From: Pseudomonadota bacterium
GTDB taxonomy: Bacteria > Pseudomonadota > Gammaproteobacteria > Burkholderiales > Burkholderiaceae_B
Direction: 5' to 3'
Assembly: GCA_023422555.1 (NCBI GenBank)
Contig: JAFAGQ010000190.1
Span: 1-28,219 of the forward strand
Length of the DNA stretch: 28,219 nucleotides
How positions within the stretch are numbered: position 1 is the first letter of the stretch; every line of letters begins with the position of its first letter. Below are positions 14,641 to 22,271 of the stretch, piece after piece. A program made the translations under genes and the position numbers. The notes under the pieces were generated by a model. The model searched no databases, was not told the DNA's origin, and saw nothing but the letters and a program-made list of their open reading frames with translations.

Positions 14641-15393
14641 ATGGAGACGACGACAACCGGCGCTGATGCAACACATACACTGGCATCACTGCTGTCTGAC
14701 TGGTTCTGTACCAGTCTGCGCTATTACGGGCTGAGTGATGACCAACTATTGCGTCGCTTGCGAAGCGAAGGTCTGACGGTAACGCGCACTGATCTTTCCA
14801 GAATCAAAAGCGGCACTATTTCGGCTGAAATGGCCACCCGGATTTCCCGGGTGATGTCCTGGCCCGAGCCCGTATTTACAAAGGAGGGCGGCAGCAAGCC
14901 GCAAAGTGAGGATGTGTTTACGCTTTCCGCGATTCTTTCCGGATGGCTGCGCGAACAGATGCTTGCGTCCAATCTTCGTAACACCGATCTCATCAACGAA
15001 CTGGATCGCCAAGGTTATAAAATCTCGTCGTCCTATGTCTCAGGACTCAAACGTGGGCGACTATCCTATTCGAGAGCGCACGATATCGCGAAATTGATGG
15101 GTTGGGATTTGCCAGTCATTCCGGTTTCTTCATTACGGGCAAAAGAAAAGAGTGGCAGAAGGGGGATTGTGCAAAGAAAAATTTACCTGACCACCGCACA
15201 ATGGTTGACTGAGAATATGCGACAGTCGGGTCTGCGTCCCACACCGCTCACGCAGCGGCTTCGCCGTTATGGTGTCATTTATTCGCGCCATCAAATCAGT
15301 AATATGAAGAAATATGGAATCAGCTACGCAGAGGCTGTAACTATTGCAAACGCGATGGGCTGGAGCCTGCCAGCCATTTCGCTTGAAATGTAA
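14641..15393 (+). CDS. Triple-repeat helix-turn-helix-like protein, unknown function
   Basis: A 250-residue protein consisting of three tandem repeats that align over 62 columns without gaps: residues 18-79, 99-160 and 185-246. Thirteen columns are invariant, counted within the repeat: W4, L14, L19, L23, G27, S36, K39, S44, A48, I51, M55, W57 and P60. The spacing of hydrophobic residues, the central Gly and the SxxxxSxxK stretch read like an XRE/Cro-type helix-turn-helix, each unit ending in MGWxLPxI. The linkers (80-98 and 161-184) are polar, the second strongly basic (RAKEKSGRRG). I chose the ATG at 14641 because AGG lies 5 nt upstream; a TTG at 14599 would add 14 residues. No enzymatic, membrane or ligand domain is visible. 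It is a lone gene between a flavoenzyme and a convergent pirin. DNA or RNA binding is inferred; DUF6471-like kinship is possible but unverified. Confidence 0.82.
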   Translation: METTTTGADATHTLASLLSDWFCTSLRYYGLSDDQLLRRLRSEGLTVTRTDLSRIKSGTISAEMATRISRVMSWPEPVFTKEGGSKPQSEDVFTLSAILSGWLREQMLASNLRNTDLINELDRQGYKISSSYVSGLKRGRLSYSRAHDIAKLMGWDLPVIPVSSLRAKEKSGRRGIVQRKIYLTTAQWLTENMRQSGLRPTPLTQRLRRYGVIYSRHQISNMKKYGISYAEAVTIANAMGWSLPAISLEM

Positions 15394-15465
15394 TTTGCAA
15401 TCTTGCCTGATGTAACTTCTGAATGGCTCGTGATCAGATTTCGGTAAACGGGATTGGCAAGGATT

Positions 15466-15492
15466 CTGCGATGAGCACAACGCTCATCGCAG
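15466..15492. terminator. Strong hairpin between convergent genes
   Basis: CTGCGATGAGC (15466-15476) pairs perfectly with GCTCATCGCAG (15482-15492) around a 5-nt loop, ACAAC. It sits in the 110-bp gap between the convergent triple-repeat and pirin genes, where a bidirectional terminator is expected. Neither side carries a T-tract, so it may stop transcription poorly on its own and could instead protect mRNA ends. Confidence 0.5.
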
Positions 15493-15503
15493 TCAAACTC
15501 AGG

Positions 15504-16379
15504 TCAGGCAGACGCGGGGGTCATCTGACCAAATTTCCCACTGTTAAAGTCGCTGATGGCCTGTGTGATTTCACTTTGAGTGTTCATTACAAACGGACCA
15601 TATCCAACTATCGGTTCATCAATAGGCTCGCCACTGAGCAGCAGTAAAACTGCATCGCTGTTGGCCTCAATGGACACATGCTTGCCGGCGCTGTCCAGCA
15701 CAACAAGTTGTGCTTCGCGTGCCACCGTTTCCCCATTGACCAGCACTGTACCGCGTAGGACAACCAACGAAGTGTTCCACTCTTCGGGTACATCCAGTTC
15801 AGTCACGCTGCCCTGATTCAGACGCATATCCCAGACATGCATTGGCGTGTACGTATGGGCAGGACCTTTCTGCTGTGCATATTCGCCTGCAATAACACGG
15901 ACCGTGCCGGATTCGTTAGGCAGTGCAACCACAGGAATATCGCCATCCACAATGGCCTGGTAACCGGGTGCCGTCATTTTGTCTTTGGCAGGCAGGTTGA
16001 CCCACAGCTGAACCATTTCAAAAGGACCACCTTTCTCTGCATAGGCTTCAGAGTGAAATTCCTCGTGCAGAATGCCGGCACCCGCCGTCATCCATTGCAC
16101 ATCACCCGGACCAATCGTGCCGCCTTTACCGGTGGAATCGCGATGGCTCACTTCGCCTTTGTAGACGATGGTGACTGTTTCGAAACCGCGATGTGGGTGC
16201 TGTCCTACCCCGCGCTGATGCGTGGTTGAATCAAAGTCTGCAGGTCCGGCGTAGTCCAGCAACAGAAATGGACTCAGCTGTTTAGCGTGACTTTGATACG
16301 AGAACATGGATCTGACGGGAAAGCCATCACCGACCCAGTGGGGGCGTGGTGCGCTATAGACACCAAGTACTTTTTTCAT
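15504..16379 (-). CDS. Pirin family protein (bicupin)
   Basis: A 291-residue cytosolic bicupin. The N-terminal cupin carries the metal ligands of pirin: HPH in QHPHRGFETVTIVY (H61 and H63 from the chosen start) and HxE in WMTAGAGILHEEF (H105, E107). These match human pirin His56, His58, His101 and Glu103 in order and spacing. Bacterial pirins act as quercetin dioxygenases in some cases or as redox-sensing regulators; which applies here is open. I chose the ATG at 16379 because AAGGAG lies 6 nt upstream, whereas the ATG at 16385 directly abuts it. The gene is divergent from a LysR regulator, the classic arrangement for a LysR target, and paired ATTGGAAC boxes lie between them. Confidence 0.92.
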   Translation of the reverse strand: MKKVLGVYSAPRPHWVGDGFPVRSMFSYQSHAKQLSPFLLLDYAGPADFDSTTHQRGVGQHPHRGFETVTIVYKGEVSHRDSTGKGGTIGPGDVQWMTAGAGILHEEFHSEAYAEKGGPFEMVQLWVNLPAKDKMTAPGYQAIVDGDIPVVALPNESGTVRVIAGEYAQQKGPAHTYTPMHVWDMRLNQGSVTELDVPEEWNTSLVVLRGTVLVNGETVAREAQLVVLDSAGKHVSIEANSDAVLLLLSGEPIDEPIVGYGPFVMNTQSEITQAISDFNSGKFGQMTPASA

Positions 16380-16416
16380 TGCCATCTCCTTGTTTAGAAA
16401 GTATAGATATCATAAA

Positions 16417-16474
16417 ATTGGAACAAAAGTTTGAATAGACATAAAATATGGAGTCAGAGTTCCATAATTGGAAC
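16417..16474. promoter_or_regulatory. Putative LysR operator sites between pirin and lysR
   Basis: ATTGGAAC occurs at 16417-16424 and again at 16467-16474, exactly 50 bp apart (about five helical turns) and on the same strand. Just before the second copy, TATGGA (16447-16452) and TCCATA (16461-16466) form a perfect 6-bp dyad with an 8-nt spacer. Together they cover the divergent promoter and fit two-site binding by a LysR tetramer. Confidence 0.5.
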
Positions 16475-16484
16475 GAAAAAAGCC

Positions 16485-17390
16485 ATGCAAGACCTGAACA
16501 ATCTCTATTACTTCGTACAGATCGTGGACCATAAGGGTCTTGCTCCTGCAGGGCGTGCACTGGGCATGCCCAAATCCACACTAAGTCGCAAGCTCAGTCA
16601 GCTTGAGGAAGATCTGGGCGTGCGCCTGATTCATCGGTCTACGCGTCAATTTGCCGTGACTGATATCGGCCAGACCTTCTACGAACACTGCAAGGCCATG
16701 CTGATCGAGGCAGAGGCTGCGCAGGCGGCCATTGAAATGACGCGGGCAGAGCCACGAGGAGTAATTCGCATCAGTTGTCCGATTGCGTTATTGCAGGTGA
16801 ATGTGGCCTGCATGATCGCTGACTTTATGACGCTGTATCCGCAGGTCACCGTACAGGTCGAGGCAACCAATCGCCGCGTGGACCCGGTTGCCGAAGCCAT
16901 TGATATCGCAGTTCGCGTGCGACCACCTCCGATACAGGATAGTGATCTCGTAATGCGCGTTTTGTCGGATCGAAGTCAGTGCCTGGTTGCCAGTCCCGAG
17001 CTGGTCAGTCGTTTGGGGGCCCCAGCGGCACCCGCTGAACTGGAAAACTGGCCGAGCCTGGGATTGGGACAGCCCCAGCAGCAGTTTTCCTGGACGCTGT
17101 TCGGCCCCGATGCTGCGCAGGCCATGATTCATCACACACCGCGCCTTATTACAACTGACATGATCACGCTGCGCATTGCTGCGCTCGCAGGCGTGGGTAT
17201 TGTGCAGTTGCCAACGCTGATGGTGTGTGATGAACTGGCGCAAGGTACGCTGATCCGACCTTTGCCTGACTGGATGCCCCGTCGTGAAATCATTCACGTC
17301 GTATTTTCATCCCGGCGCGGACAGATTCCTTCAGTTCGGGCCCTGATTGATTATCTGGTGAAGCGGTTTGATGAACTGGATGATGATTGA
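16485..17390 (+). CDS. LysR-type transcriptional regulator (divergent to pirin)
   Basis: A 301-residue LysR regulator. The winged helix-turn-helix is at about residues 3-62, with LNNLYYFVQIVDHKGLAPAG, then PKSTLSRKLSQLEEDLGVRL as the recognition helix and wing. The effector-binding domain starts near residue 90 with RGVIRISCPIAL and shows GVGIVQLPTLMVCDELAQGTLIRPLPDW near the end. This is the CrgA/DsdC-like pattern common in proteobacterial paralogues that control neighbouring redox or dehalogenase genes. The ATG at 16485 starts the protein directly before the HTH; upstream in-frame codons at 16431 would add 18 residues with no family match. It probably controls the divergent pirin gene and itself through the ATTGGAAC boxes. 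Its effector is unknown. Confidence 0.9.
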   Translation: MQDLNNLYYFVQIVDHKGLAPAGRALGMPKSTLSRKLSQLEEDLGVRLIHRSTRQFAVTDIGQTFYEHCKAMLIEAEAAQAAIEMTRAEPRGVIRISCPIALLQVNVACMIADFMTLYPQVTVQVEATNRRVDPVAEAIDIAVRVRPPPIQDSDLVMRVLSDRSQCLVASPELVSRLGAPAAPAELENWPSLGLGQPQQQFSWTLFGPDAAQAMIHHTPRLITTDMITLRIAALAGVGIVQLPTLMVCDELAQGTLIRPLPDWMPRREIIHVVFSSRRGQIPSVRALIDYLVKRFDELDDD

Positions 17391-17421
17391 ATTGATTTCA
17401 TCGTAGCGCTCTGTTTGAACG

Positions 17422-18363
17422 CTATCGCAATGCGGGGCCGCGTCCTGTTCTTTCACCAATCAATCTATAAAATTCTGGCCGCCGATGACGTTCGAAATCG
17501 AACACGTTTTTCTGGAAAGCCTCTGCAAGTCCAAGATCAGCGTTCACAACAATCACTTCGTCTTCTTCAGTGCTAGCCTGCGCCGCGATCTCGCCGGTAG
17601 GCGCAACGATCACCGATCCGCCAATCATGTGGTGGCCGTCTTCCATTCCGCACTTTGCGGCCGCGGCAGCCCAGACGCTGTTCTGATAGGCGCTTGCCTG
17701 CAGTGTGATCAGATGATGATGCATGCGCAGATGGGCGGGCTCCGCCCAGTGGATGTTCTGGGAGGGCGTGTTATACCCCAAAACGACGATTTCTGCGCTT
17801 TGCAGCGCCATCATCCTCCACGTTTCCGGCCAGCGGCGATCATTGCAGAGACACATGCCGATATTTGCCTGCATGCACTCCCACACATTAAAGGTCTCAT
17901 CCCCGACGTTGAAGAACTTTTTCTCCAGATGCTGGAAGGGCGCATCTTTCTTATGGTCATCGTGGCCCGGAAGATGGATCTTTCGGTATTTTCCAACGAT
18001 ATCACCCTTGTCGTTTACAAGAACAGATGTGTTGTATGGCACGCCTTCTGGGGTGAGTTCGGCATAACCAAGATAAAATCCAATGCCCATGTTTCTGGCC
18101 TCATCAAACAGTGGCTGCACTGATCGATTTGGCATCTCGCGCTCAAAGAACCGGCTTTGTGCTTCCTCTTCACTCATCCAATAGCGTGGAAAAAAAGTAG
18201 TAAGAGTCAGTTCGGGAAAAACCACGAACTTCGCTGCTCGCGCATTGGCTTCGCGAAGCAGTTCAATCAATCTTTTGACGACCGCCTCACGAGATTCATT
18301 AAGACCGATACCGCCGACCTGAGCGACAGCAATACAAAGTTTGCGCGAGAAATGAGATGTCAC
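17422..18363 (-). CDS. N-carbamoyl-D-amino-acid hydrolase (nitrilase superfamily)
   Basis: A 313-residue cytosolic amidohydrolase that should convert N-carbamoyl-D-amino acids to the D-amino acid, CO2 and ammonia. The catalytic triad is clear: E51 in VVFPELTLTTFFPR, K128 in GKYRKIHLPGH and C173 in GMCLCNDRRWPETWR. Those flanks, plus GYNTPSQN and IVAPTGEIAA, follow the Agrobacterium D-carbamoylase closely rather than general nitrilases, and the length (about 304 in that enzyme) agrees. The GTG at 18363 is the start, with AGGA about 10 nt upstream. No hydantoinase gene is nearby, so the carbamoyl substrate would come from elsewhere. The gene converges on the pirin-linked lysR and is preceded by an ATGAT/ATCAT dyad. 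A related N-substituted D-amino-acid amide could be the real substrate. Confidence 0.88.
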   Translation of the reverse strand: MTSHFSRKLCIAVAQVGGIGLNESREAVVKRLIELLREANARAAKFVVFPELTLTTFFPRYWMSEEEAQSRFFEREMPNRSVQPLFDEARNMGIGFYLGYAELTPEGVPYNTSVLVNDKGDIVGKYRKIHLPGHDDHKKDAPFQHLEKKFFNVGDETFNVWECMQANIGMCLCNDRRWPETWRMMALQSAEIVVLGYNTPSQNIHWAEPAHLRMHHHLITLQASAYQNSVWAAAAAKCGMEDGHHMIGGSVIVAPTGEIAAQASTEEDEVIVVNADLGLAEAFQKNVFDFERHRRPEFYRLIGERTGRGPALR

Positions 18364-18382
18364 GATGAAACCGTCCTATATT

Positions 18383-18399
18383 ATGATGTGTCTTATCAT
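18383..18399. promoter_or_regulatory. Dyad in D-carbamoylase promoter
   Basis: ATGAT (18383-18387) and ATCAT (18395-18399) form an inverted repeat with a 7-nt spacer, 20-36 bp before the GTG start. The form resembles a LysR-type T-N11-A box, so the neighbouring LysR protein is a candidate binder. On the minus strand, CATAAT next to it could serve as a -10 element. Confidence 0.4.
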
Positions 18400-18583
18400 G
18401 CCACCTAAACACAGTTGTGGTAAATAGCGGACCGCAGGGAGAAGGCGGCAAGGGGTTGGCTCGCGACTAAGCCTGAAACGTTGATACCACCGCGCTTGCG
18501 GACGGCCCACCGGGGCATTGAACGGTATTCAACAATAAACGCAGGTTATGACCTGAAAATAAAATTCAATATCCGATGTCGAT

Positions 18584-19519
18584 TCAGCCTACACAGGCTT
18601 TGAGCGAGGCGACGAATTTTCGAGCTAGCAGCGGCAGCGGGAATAGGTTCGATCGAGTTACCCAGATTTCGACCGATGCCCGGGGTAATATCGGTCTGAC
18701 CACAAGGCTTTCGGTATGACAGGGGATACTGCTCTGATCGACAAAGGTGGGGCCGATACCTTCCAGCGCAAAGGCAAACGCCGTAATGGGAGAACGCACA
18801 AGAACCGATGGGGCATGGTCAATCCCACTAGGGCCAAAAAATTGCTGCATCGCGTTCGCAAAAGGTGTGTTTTTTGGATAGCCAATCCATCTGGAATCGT
18901 GAATATCCTCCGGGCGGATAACCTCACGCGAGGCCAGTTCGTGATTCTTTGGAATAATGCAGACAATCGGCTTTTCGCCCAGTTTCATTGAGGTCAGATG
19001 TGGGTGGTCGGCTGCGTTCATTGAAATACCGATATCGGCCTGACCGCTAAGAAAATAGGGAACCTGTTCATCAAAGGTGACATTTCTGTGATCAACAAGG
19101 GCCTTCGGATTTTTCACTCTGAAATGTGCAAGTGATTGCGGAATCAGTTTTTGTCCAAAACTTGCACTTGAAATGATTTTCAACTCACCTGAACCATCAC
19201 TACCGAGCGATGCTGCCAGGTTGTTCACTTGCTGCACGTGGTTATAAATTTCTTCGACCTGCGTATACAAGCGTCTTGCTTCAGGCGTGGGGTGCAGGCC
19301 ACTTCGCGAGCGCTCAAAGAGAAGATAGCCAAGCCGACTTTCTGTGAGCGCGAGAACTCTACTGATTGCCGGTTGTGATACATGCAAGGAACGCCCGGCA
19401 GCACTTATTGAACCGGCCAGCATCAATGTACGAAATACTTCGATCTGGCGCAGACTCAGGGACGGCCGAGGCAATCCCGAATCGTGTCCTGAATCGCTGG
19501 AAAAATCAATCTGTTTCAT
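18584..19519 (-). CDS. LysR-type transcriptional regulator (divergent to Bug receptor)
   Basis: A 311-residue LysR regulator from the chosen start. The DNA-binding domain comprises LSLRQIEVFRTLMLAGSISA, then VSQPAISRVLALTESRLGYLLFERS as the recognition helix and wing. The effector domain opens with GELKIISSASFGQKLIPQSL and contains ADIGISMNAADHP, typical for the family; its nearest style is regulators of opine or amino-acid-derivative catabolism. I prefer the ATG at 19519 over the TTG at 19549; a GGG lies about 9 nt upstream. It is divergent from the Bug-deacylase operon and lies downstream of the D-carbamoylase on the same strand, so it probably regulates the D-amino-acid-derivative genes. 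The chain ends normally with no sign of decay. Confidence 0.9.
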   Translation of the reverse strand: MKQIDFSSDSGHDSGLPRPSLSLRQIEVFRTLMLAGSISAAGRSLHVSQPAISRVLALTESRLGYLLFERSRSGLHPTPEARRLYTQVEEIYNHVQQVNNLAASLGSDGSGELKIISSASFGQKLIPQSLAHFRVKNPKALVDHRNVTFDEQVPYFLSGQADIGISMNAADHPHLTSMKLGEKPIVCIIPKNHELASREVIRPEDIHDSRWIGYPKNTPFANAMQQFFGPSGIDHAPSVLVRSPITAFAFALEGIGPTFVDQSSIPCHTESLVVRPILPRASVEIWVTRSNLFPLPLLARKFVASLKACVG

Positions 19520-19528
19520 AGCACGCCC

Positions 19529-19565
19529 TATCGTCGACGATAACCTCAAATTATACCTTGGCTAT
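19529..19565. promoter_or_regulatory. Palindrome and LysR-type box in divergent lysR/Bug promoter
   Basis: TATCGTCGACGATA (19529-19542) is a perfect 14-bp palindrome just upstream of the lysR start. Eleven bases further, ATACCTTGGCTAT (19553-19565) has ATA-N7-TAT symmetry with inner C and G, fitting the LysR T-N11-A pattern. Both lie in the 120-bp divergent gap and may serve autoregulation and activation respectively. Confidence 0.45.
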
Positions 19566-19639
19566 ATTTTTCGATGTAAAGGAATATTCTGCCGGTGCTA
19601 TCCTGAAAATCAGTGGGAATTGAAAATCGGGAGAACACA

Positions 19640-20626
19640 ATGCTTCGAATTATTCGTAATCTGTCTGCTGTAACCCTAGTTGTTTCTGCTGCCTGTGGGT
19701 CGTATGCACAGGCACAGGCCGAGTCCTGGCCGCAAAAACCGGTCACCTATATTCTGCCCTCGGCTGCAGGAGGATCACCCGATGTCTTATCGCGACTGGT
19801 GATGAACAAGGTCGCCGAATACATCAAAGTTCCTGTGGTTGTTGAAAACCGCGGCGGTGCGGCGGGCAGCATTGGAATGGTTCAGTTGAAGAAAGCTGCG
19901 GCGGATGGGTACAACATTGGTTATGGGAATATCAATACGCTGGCTGTGAATCGTTCATTGTTCAACAAGTTGAATTACGACGTTGAGAAGGACTTCGTGC
20001 CGGTCATTCATTTATTCAATCTCTACAATGTCCTGATTGTTCCGGCAGATTCCTCTGTCAAAACGGTGGCTGACCTGATCGATAAGGCAAAAAACGAACC
20101 GGAGAAGCTGTCTTATGGCGCATCTGGTGTTGGTACCACGGGTCATATGGGTGGCGAATTGTTCAAAAGTATGGCCAGCGTCCCGGCCGAATTCATTCCC
20201 TATACGGGAGGACCGGCAGCAATGCAGGACCTGATCGGTGGCAGGCTTGATTTCATGTTCATTAATTCATCTGAAGCGATTCCCATGATTAAGAGCGGAA
20301 AGGTTCGTGCACTTGGCGTGAGCAGTCTCAAGCGTCTGCCGTCATTGCCCGACGTTCCCACACTTGACGAAGCGGGAGTGAAAGGCTACGAGACGATCGC
20401 CTGGGGTGGAGTGGTGGCACCAGCTGGTACGCCGAAAGAGATTGTCGACAAATTGAATGCAGCGATGCAAACGGCGATTAAAGATCCAGAAGTGGTCAAA
20501 GGCCTGGATGCCCTCGGTGCAGAGCCAGGTGGTGGTACGCCTGCAGATTTTGCAACTCTCTATGACGCAGAAACAAAAAAATGGAGCAACATCATTGAAT
20601 CTGCCGGTATCGAAAAATTGAATTGA
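19640..20626 (+). CDS. Bug-family periplasmic solute-binding receptor (TctC-like)
   Basis: A 328-residue extracytoplasmic receptor of the Bug/TctC family (tripartite tricarboxylate-type transporters), which is greatly expanded in Bordetella and relatives. A signal peptide ends at about residue 27 (AQAQA before ESWPQKPVTYILP). The family hallmarks are visible: a PSAAGGSPDVLSRLV segment, VVVENRGGAAGSIGM, the GTTGHMGGELFK loop, PYTGGPAAMQDLIGGRLDFMF and SLPDVPTLDEAGVKGYE. The ATG at 19640 has GGGAGA ahead of it; the upstream in-frame start would add nine residues without family match. No TctA or TctB membrane gene is present, common for orphan Bug genes. Lying 50 bp ahead of the deacylase gene, it probably captures that enzyme's substrate or a related carboxylate. 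Confidence 0.92.
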   Translation: MLRIIRNLSAVTLVVSAACGSYAQAQAESWPQKPVTYILPSAAGGSPDVLSRLVMNKVAEYIKVPVVVENRGGAAGSIGMVQLKKAAADGYNIGYGNINTLAVNRSLFNKLNYDVEKDFVPVIHLFNLYNVLIVPADSSVKTVADLIDKAKNEPEKLSYGASGVGTTGHMGGELFKSMASVPAEFIPYTGGPAAMQDLIGGRLDFMFINSSEAIPMIKSGKVRALGVSSLKRLPSLPDVPTLDEAGVKGYETIAWGGVVAPAGTPKEIVDKLNAAMQTAIKDPEVVKGLDALGAEPGGGTPADFATLYDAETKKWSNIIESAGIEKLN

Positions 20627-20676
20627 ATGGCTGAATGGTAAATGCGAGTTGAGACAGATACAGACTGGAGAAAAGA

Positions 20677-22122
20677 TTGAGTGAAATGGACGCGGTCATC
20701 GTTGGTGCAACAATCGTCGACGGAAGTGGGCATGAGCCGGTAGTCGGTAATGTAGGTATTCTTGGAGAACGGATCGTCAAGGTTGGAACCTTTGATATTC
20801 CTGCAAGTGCACATGTGATTGATGGAGCAAACCAGGTTGTGGCGCCCGGTTTCATTGATTCGCATACCCATGATGACGGGTATTTGCTGGCGCATCCGGA
20901 CATGCTGCCCAAGGTTTCGCAAGGGATCACAACTGTGGTGACAGGAAACTGCGGTATCAGTTTGGCACCCCTGGTCAACAGTCAAGTGCCGCAACCATTG
21001 GATTTGCTTGGACCTCCTGGTTTATTCTGCTTCAAGGATTTCAGATCCTGGATTGATGCACTGGAAAAATCACCCGCAGCTGTCAATGTCGTGCCGCTGG
21101 TCGGGCATACGACATTACGCGTAAATGTTATGGATGATACATCCCGAGCAGCCACACAAGAAGAATGCGAAGCCATGCAAGCATTACTTCAGGAAGCGTT
21201 GGACGCAGGGGCTTTTGGTGTGTCGACCGGGACGTTCTATCCGCCCGCCGCACACGCAACGACAAACGAAATTATCGAAGTTTGCCTGCCGATGAAGAAT
21301 CGCGGCGGTATTTACGCTACTCATCTGCGAGACGAGGCGGACCATATTGTTCCGGCCATTGAAGAAGCGCTGGAGATCGGCCGCGCCACTGACTCTCGCG
21401 TGGTCTTTTCTCACCACAAGCTGGCTGGTGAAAAGAATCACGGGAGATCGCGTGAAACTCTGAAGATGATCAGCGATGCCGCAGCATTGCAACCCGTTTG
21501 TCTTGATTGCCATCCTTATCCTGCCACATCCACGATGCTGCGTCTTGACAGGGTCCGGATTGCACGACGCACCATGATTACCTGGTGTACGGATTATCCC
21601 GAAATGGCTGGTCGCGATTTCAGCGATATCATGGAAGAATGGAATCTTGATATAGAGAAAACGTTTGAGCGCCTCGGCCAGGCTGGCGCCATCTATTTCC
21701 TGATGGACAAAGGCGATGTAGATCGTATCTTTGAGTTTCCGCTTACGATGGTGGGCTCCGATGGACTGCCTTTTGATTCTCATCCCCACCCTCGTCAATG
21801 GGGAACATTCACAAACGTATTGCGAACAATGGTTCGTGAGCGAAATCTGTTGGCCTTGCCGGAGGCGATTCATCGCATGACCGGCCTCGCCGCCGCAAAT
21901 TACGGGCTCCAGGAAAGAGGTTTGATAAAAGAGGGTTATTTTGCAGATCTTGTCATATTTGACCCGGAGAATGTGACAGACACTGCCACGTTCGAAGACC
22001 CTGTGAATGTCAGCAAGGGTATCGCTTCTGTCTGGGTAAATGGCAGGCAAGTCTGGGACGGACAGAAGACAGGAGAAGTACGGCCTGGCAAGGTACTGAA
22101 GCCGTCTCTTGTCCCGATGTAA
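20677..22122 (+). CDS. N-acyl-D-amino-acid deacylase (D-aminoacylase)
   Basis: A 481-residue amidohydrolase that should split N-acyl-D-amino acids into a carboxylic acid and the free D-amino acid. It has the Alcaligenes D-aminoacylase pattern throughout: PGFIDSHTHDDGYLL with zinc ligands H63 and H65, TGNCGISLAPL with C92, THLRDE with H216, SHHK with H246 and GSDGLP with D362. Each is displaced by exactly four from the Alcaligenes numbering (67, 69, 96, 220, 250, 366), and the length is nearly the same. The small beta-barrel is split between N-terminus and C-terminus as usual. The start is TTG at 20677 with GGAG 6 nt before it; the ATG three codons later is badly placed relative to that site. 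It is 50 bp after the Bug gene, so likely cotranscribed. Confidence 0.92.
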   Translation: MSEMDAVIVGATIVDGSGHEPVVGNVGILGERIVKVGTFDIPASAHVIDGANQVVAPGFIDSHTHDDGYLLAHPDMLPKVSQGITTVVTGNCGISLAPLVNSQVPQPLDLLGPPGLFCFKDFRSWIDALEKSPAAVNVVPLVGHTTLRVNVMDDTSRAATQEECEAMQALLQEALDAGAFGVSTGTFYPPAAHATTNEIIEVCLPMKNRGGIYATHLRDEADHIVPAIEEALEIGRATDSRVVFSHHKLAGEKNHGRSRETLKMISDAAALQPVCLDCHPYPATSTMLRLDRVRIARRTMITWCTDYPEMAGRDFSDIMEEWNLDIEKTFERLGQAGAIYFLMDKGDVDRIFEFPLTMVGSDGLPFDSHPHPRQWGTFTNVLRTMVRERNLLALPEAIHRMTGLAAANYGLQERGLIKEGYFADLVIFDPENVTDTATFEDPVNVSKGIASVWVNGRQVWDGQKTGEVRPGKVLKPSLVPM

Positions 22123-22210
22123 GATTGTTGCAATGCGATAAAAGATATCTTAAACAGCCATAAAAAAATAAATTGTCTGTTTGTGGAAATCCTCGATAGA
22201 ATGTTTGTCA

Positions 22211-22251
22211 CGGCGAGAATTTACGCCGCTTTGAATTATGGCGTGCCATAA
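22211..22251. promoter_or_regulatory. Palindromes ahead of the acyl-CoA synthetase gene
   Basis: TTATGGCGTGCCATAA (22236-22251) has perfect 7-bp arms around GT and ends 20 bp before the ATG, so a bound protein would block initiation. A second inverted repeat, CGGCG/CGCCG with an 8-nt spacer, lies at 22211-22228. They suggest that the synthetase is separately controlled from the Bug-deacylase pair. Confidence 0.42.
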
Positions 22252-22271
22252 CATTCGATTAAGGAGACGCA

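Noticed and set aside
17401..17430. Terminator between the convergent lysR and D-carbamoylase genes
   Set aside because: TAGCG/CGCTA can pair, but the stem is only 5 bp, the loop is long, no T-run follows, and it overlaps the D-carbamoylase stop.
18542..18555. CAGGT/ACCTG hairpin past the LysR gene as a terminator
   Set aside because: It has 5-bp arms and a 4-nt loop but no T-tract on the relevant strand; too weak to annotate.
19690..19703. Lipobox in the Bug receptor leader (cysteine at residue 19)
   Set aside because: The residues before the Cys (SAA) do not fit a lipobox well, and a better signal-peptidase I site lies at AQA before ESWP.
21184..22050. 288-codon minus-strand open frame
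   Set aside because: It is antisense to the deacylase, whose zinc ligands and full-length match make it the real gene.
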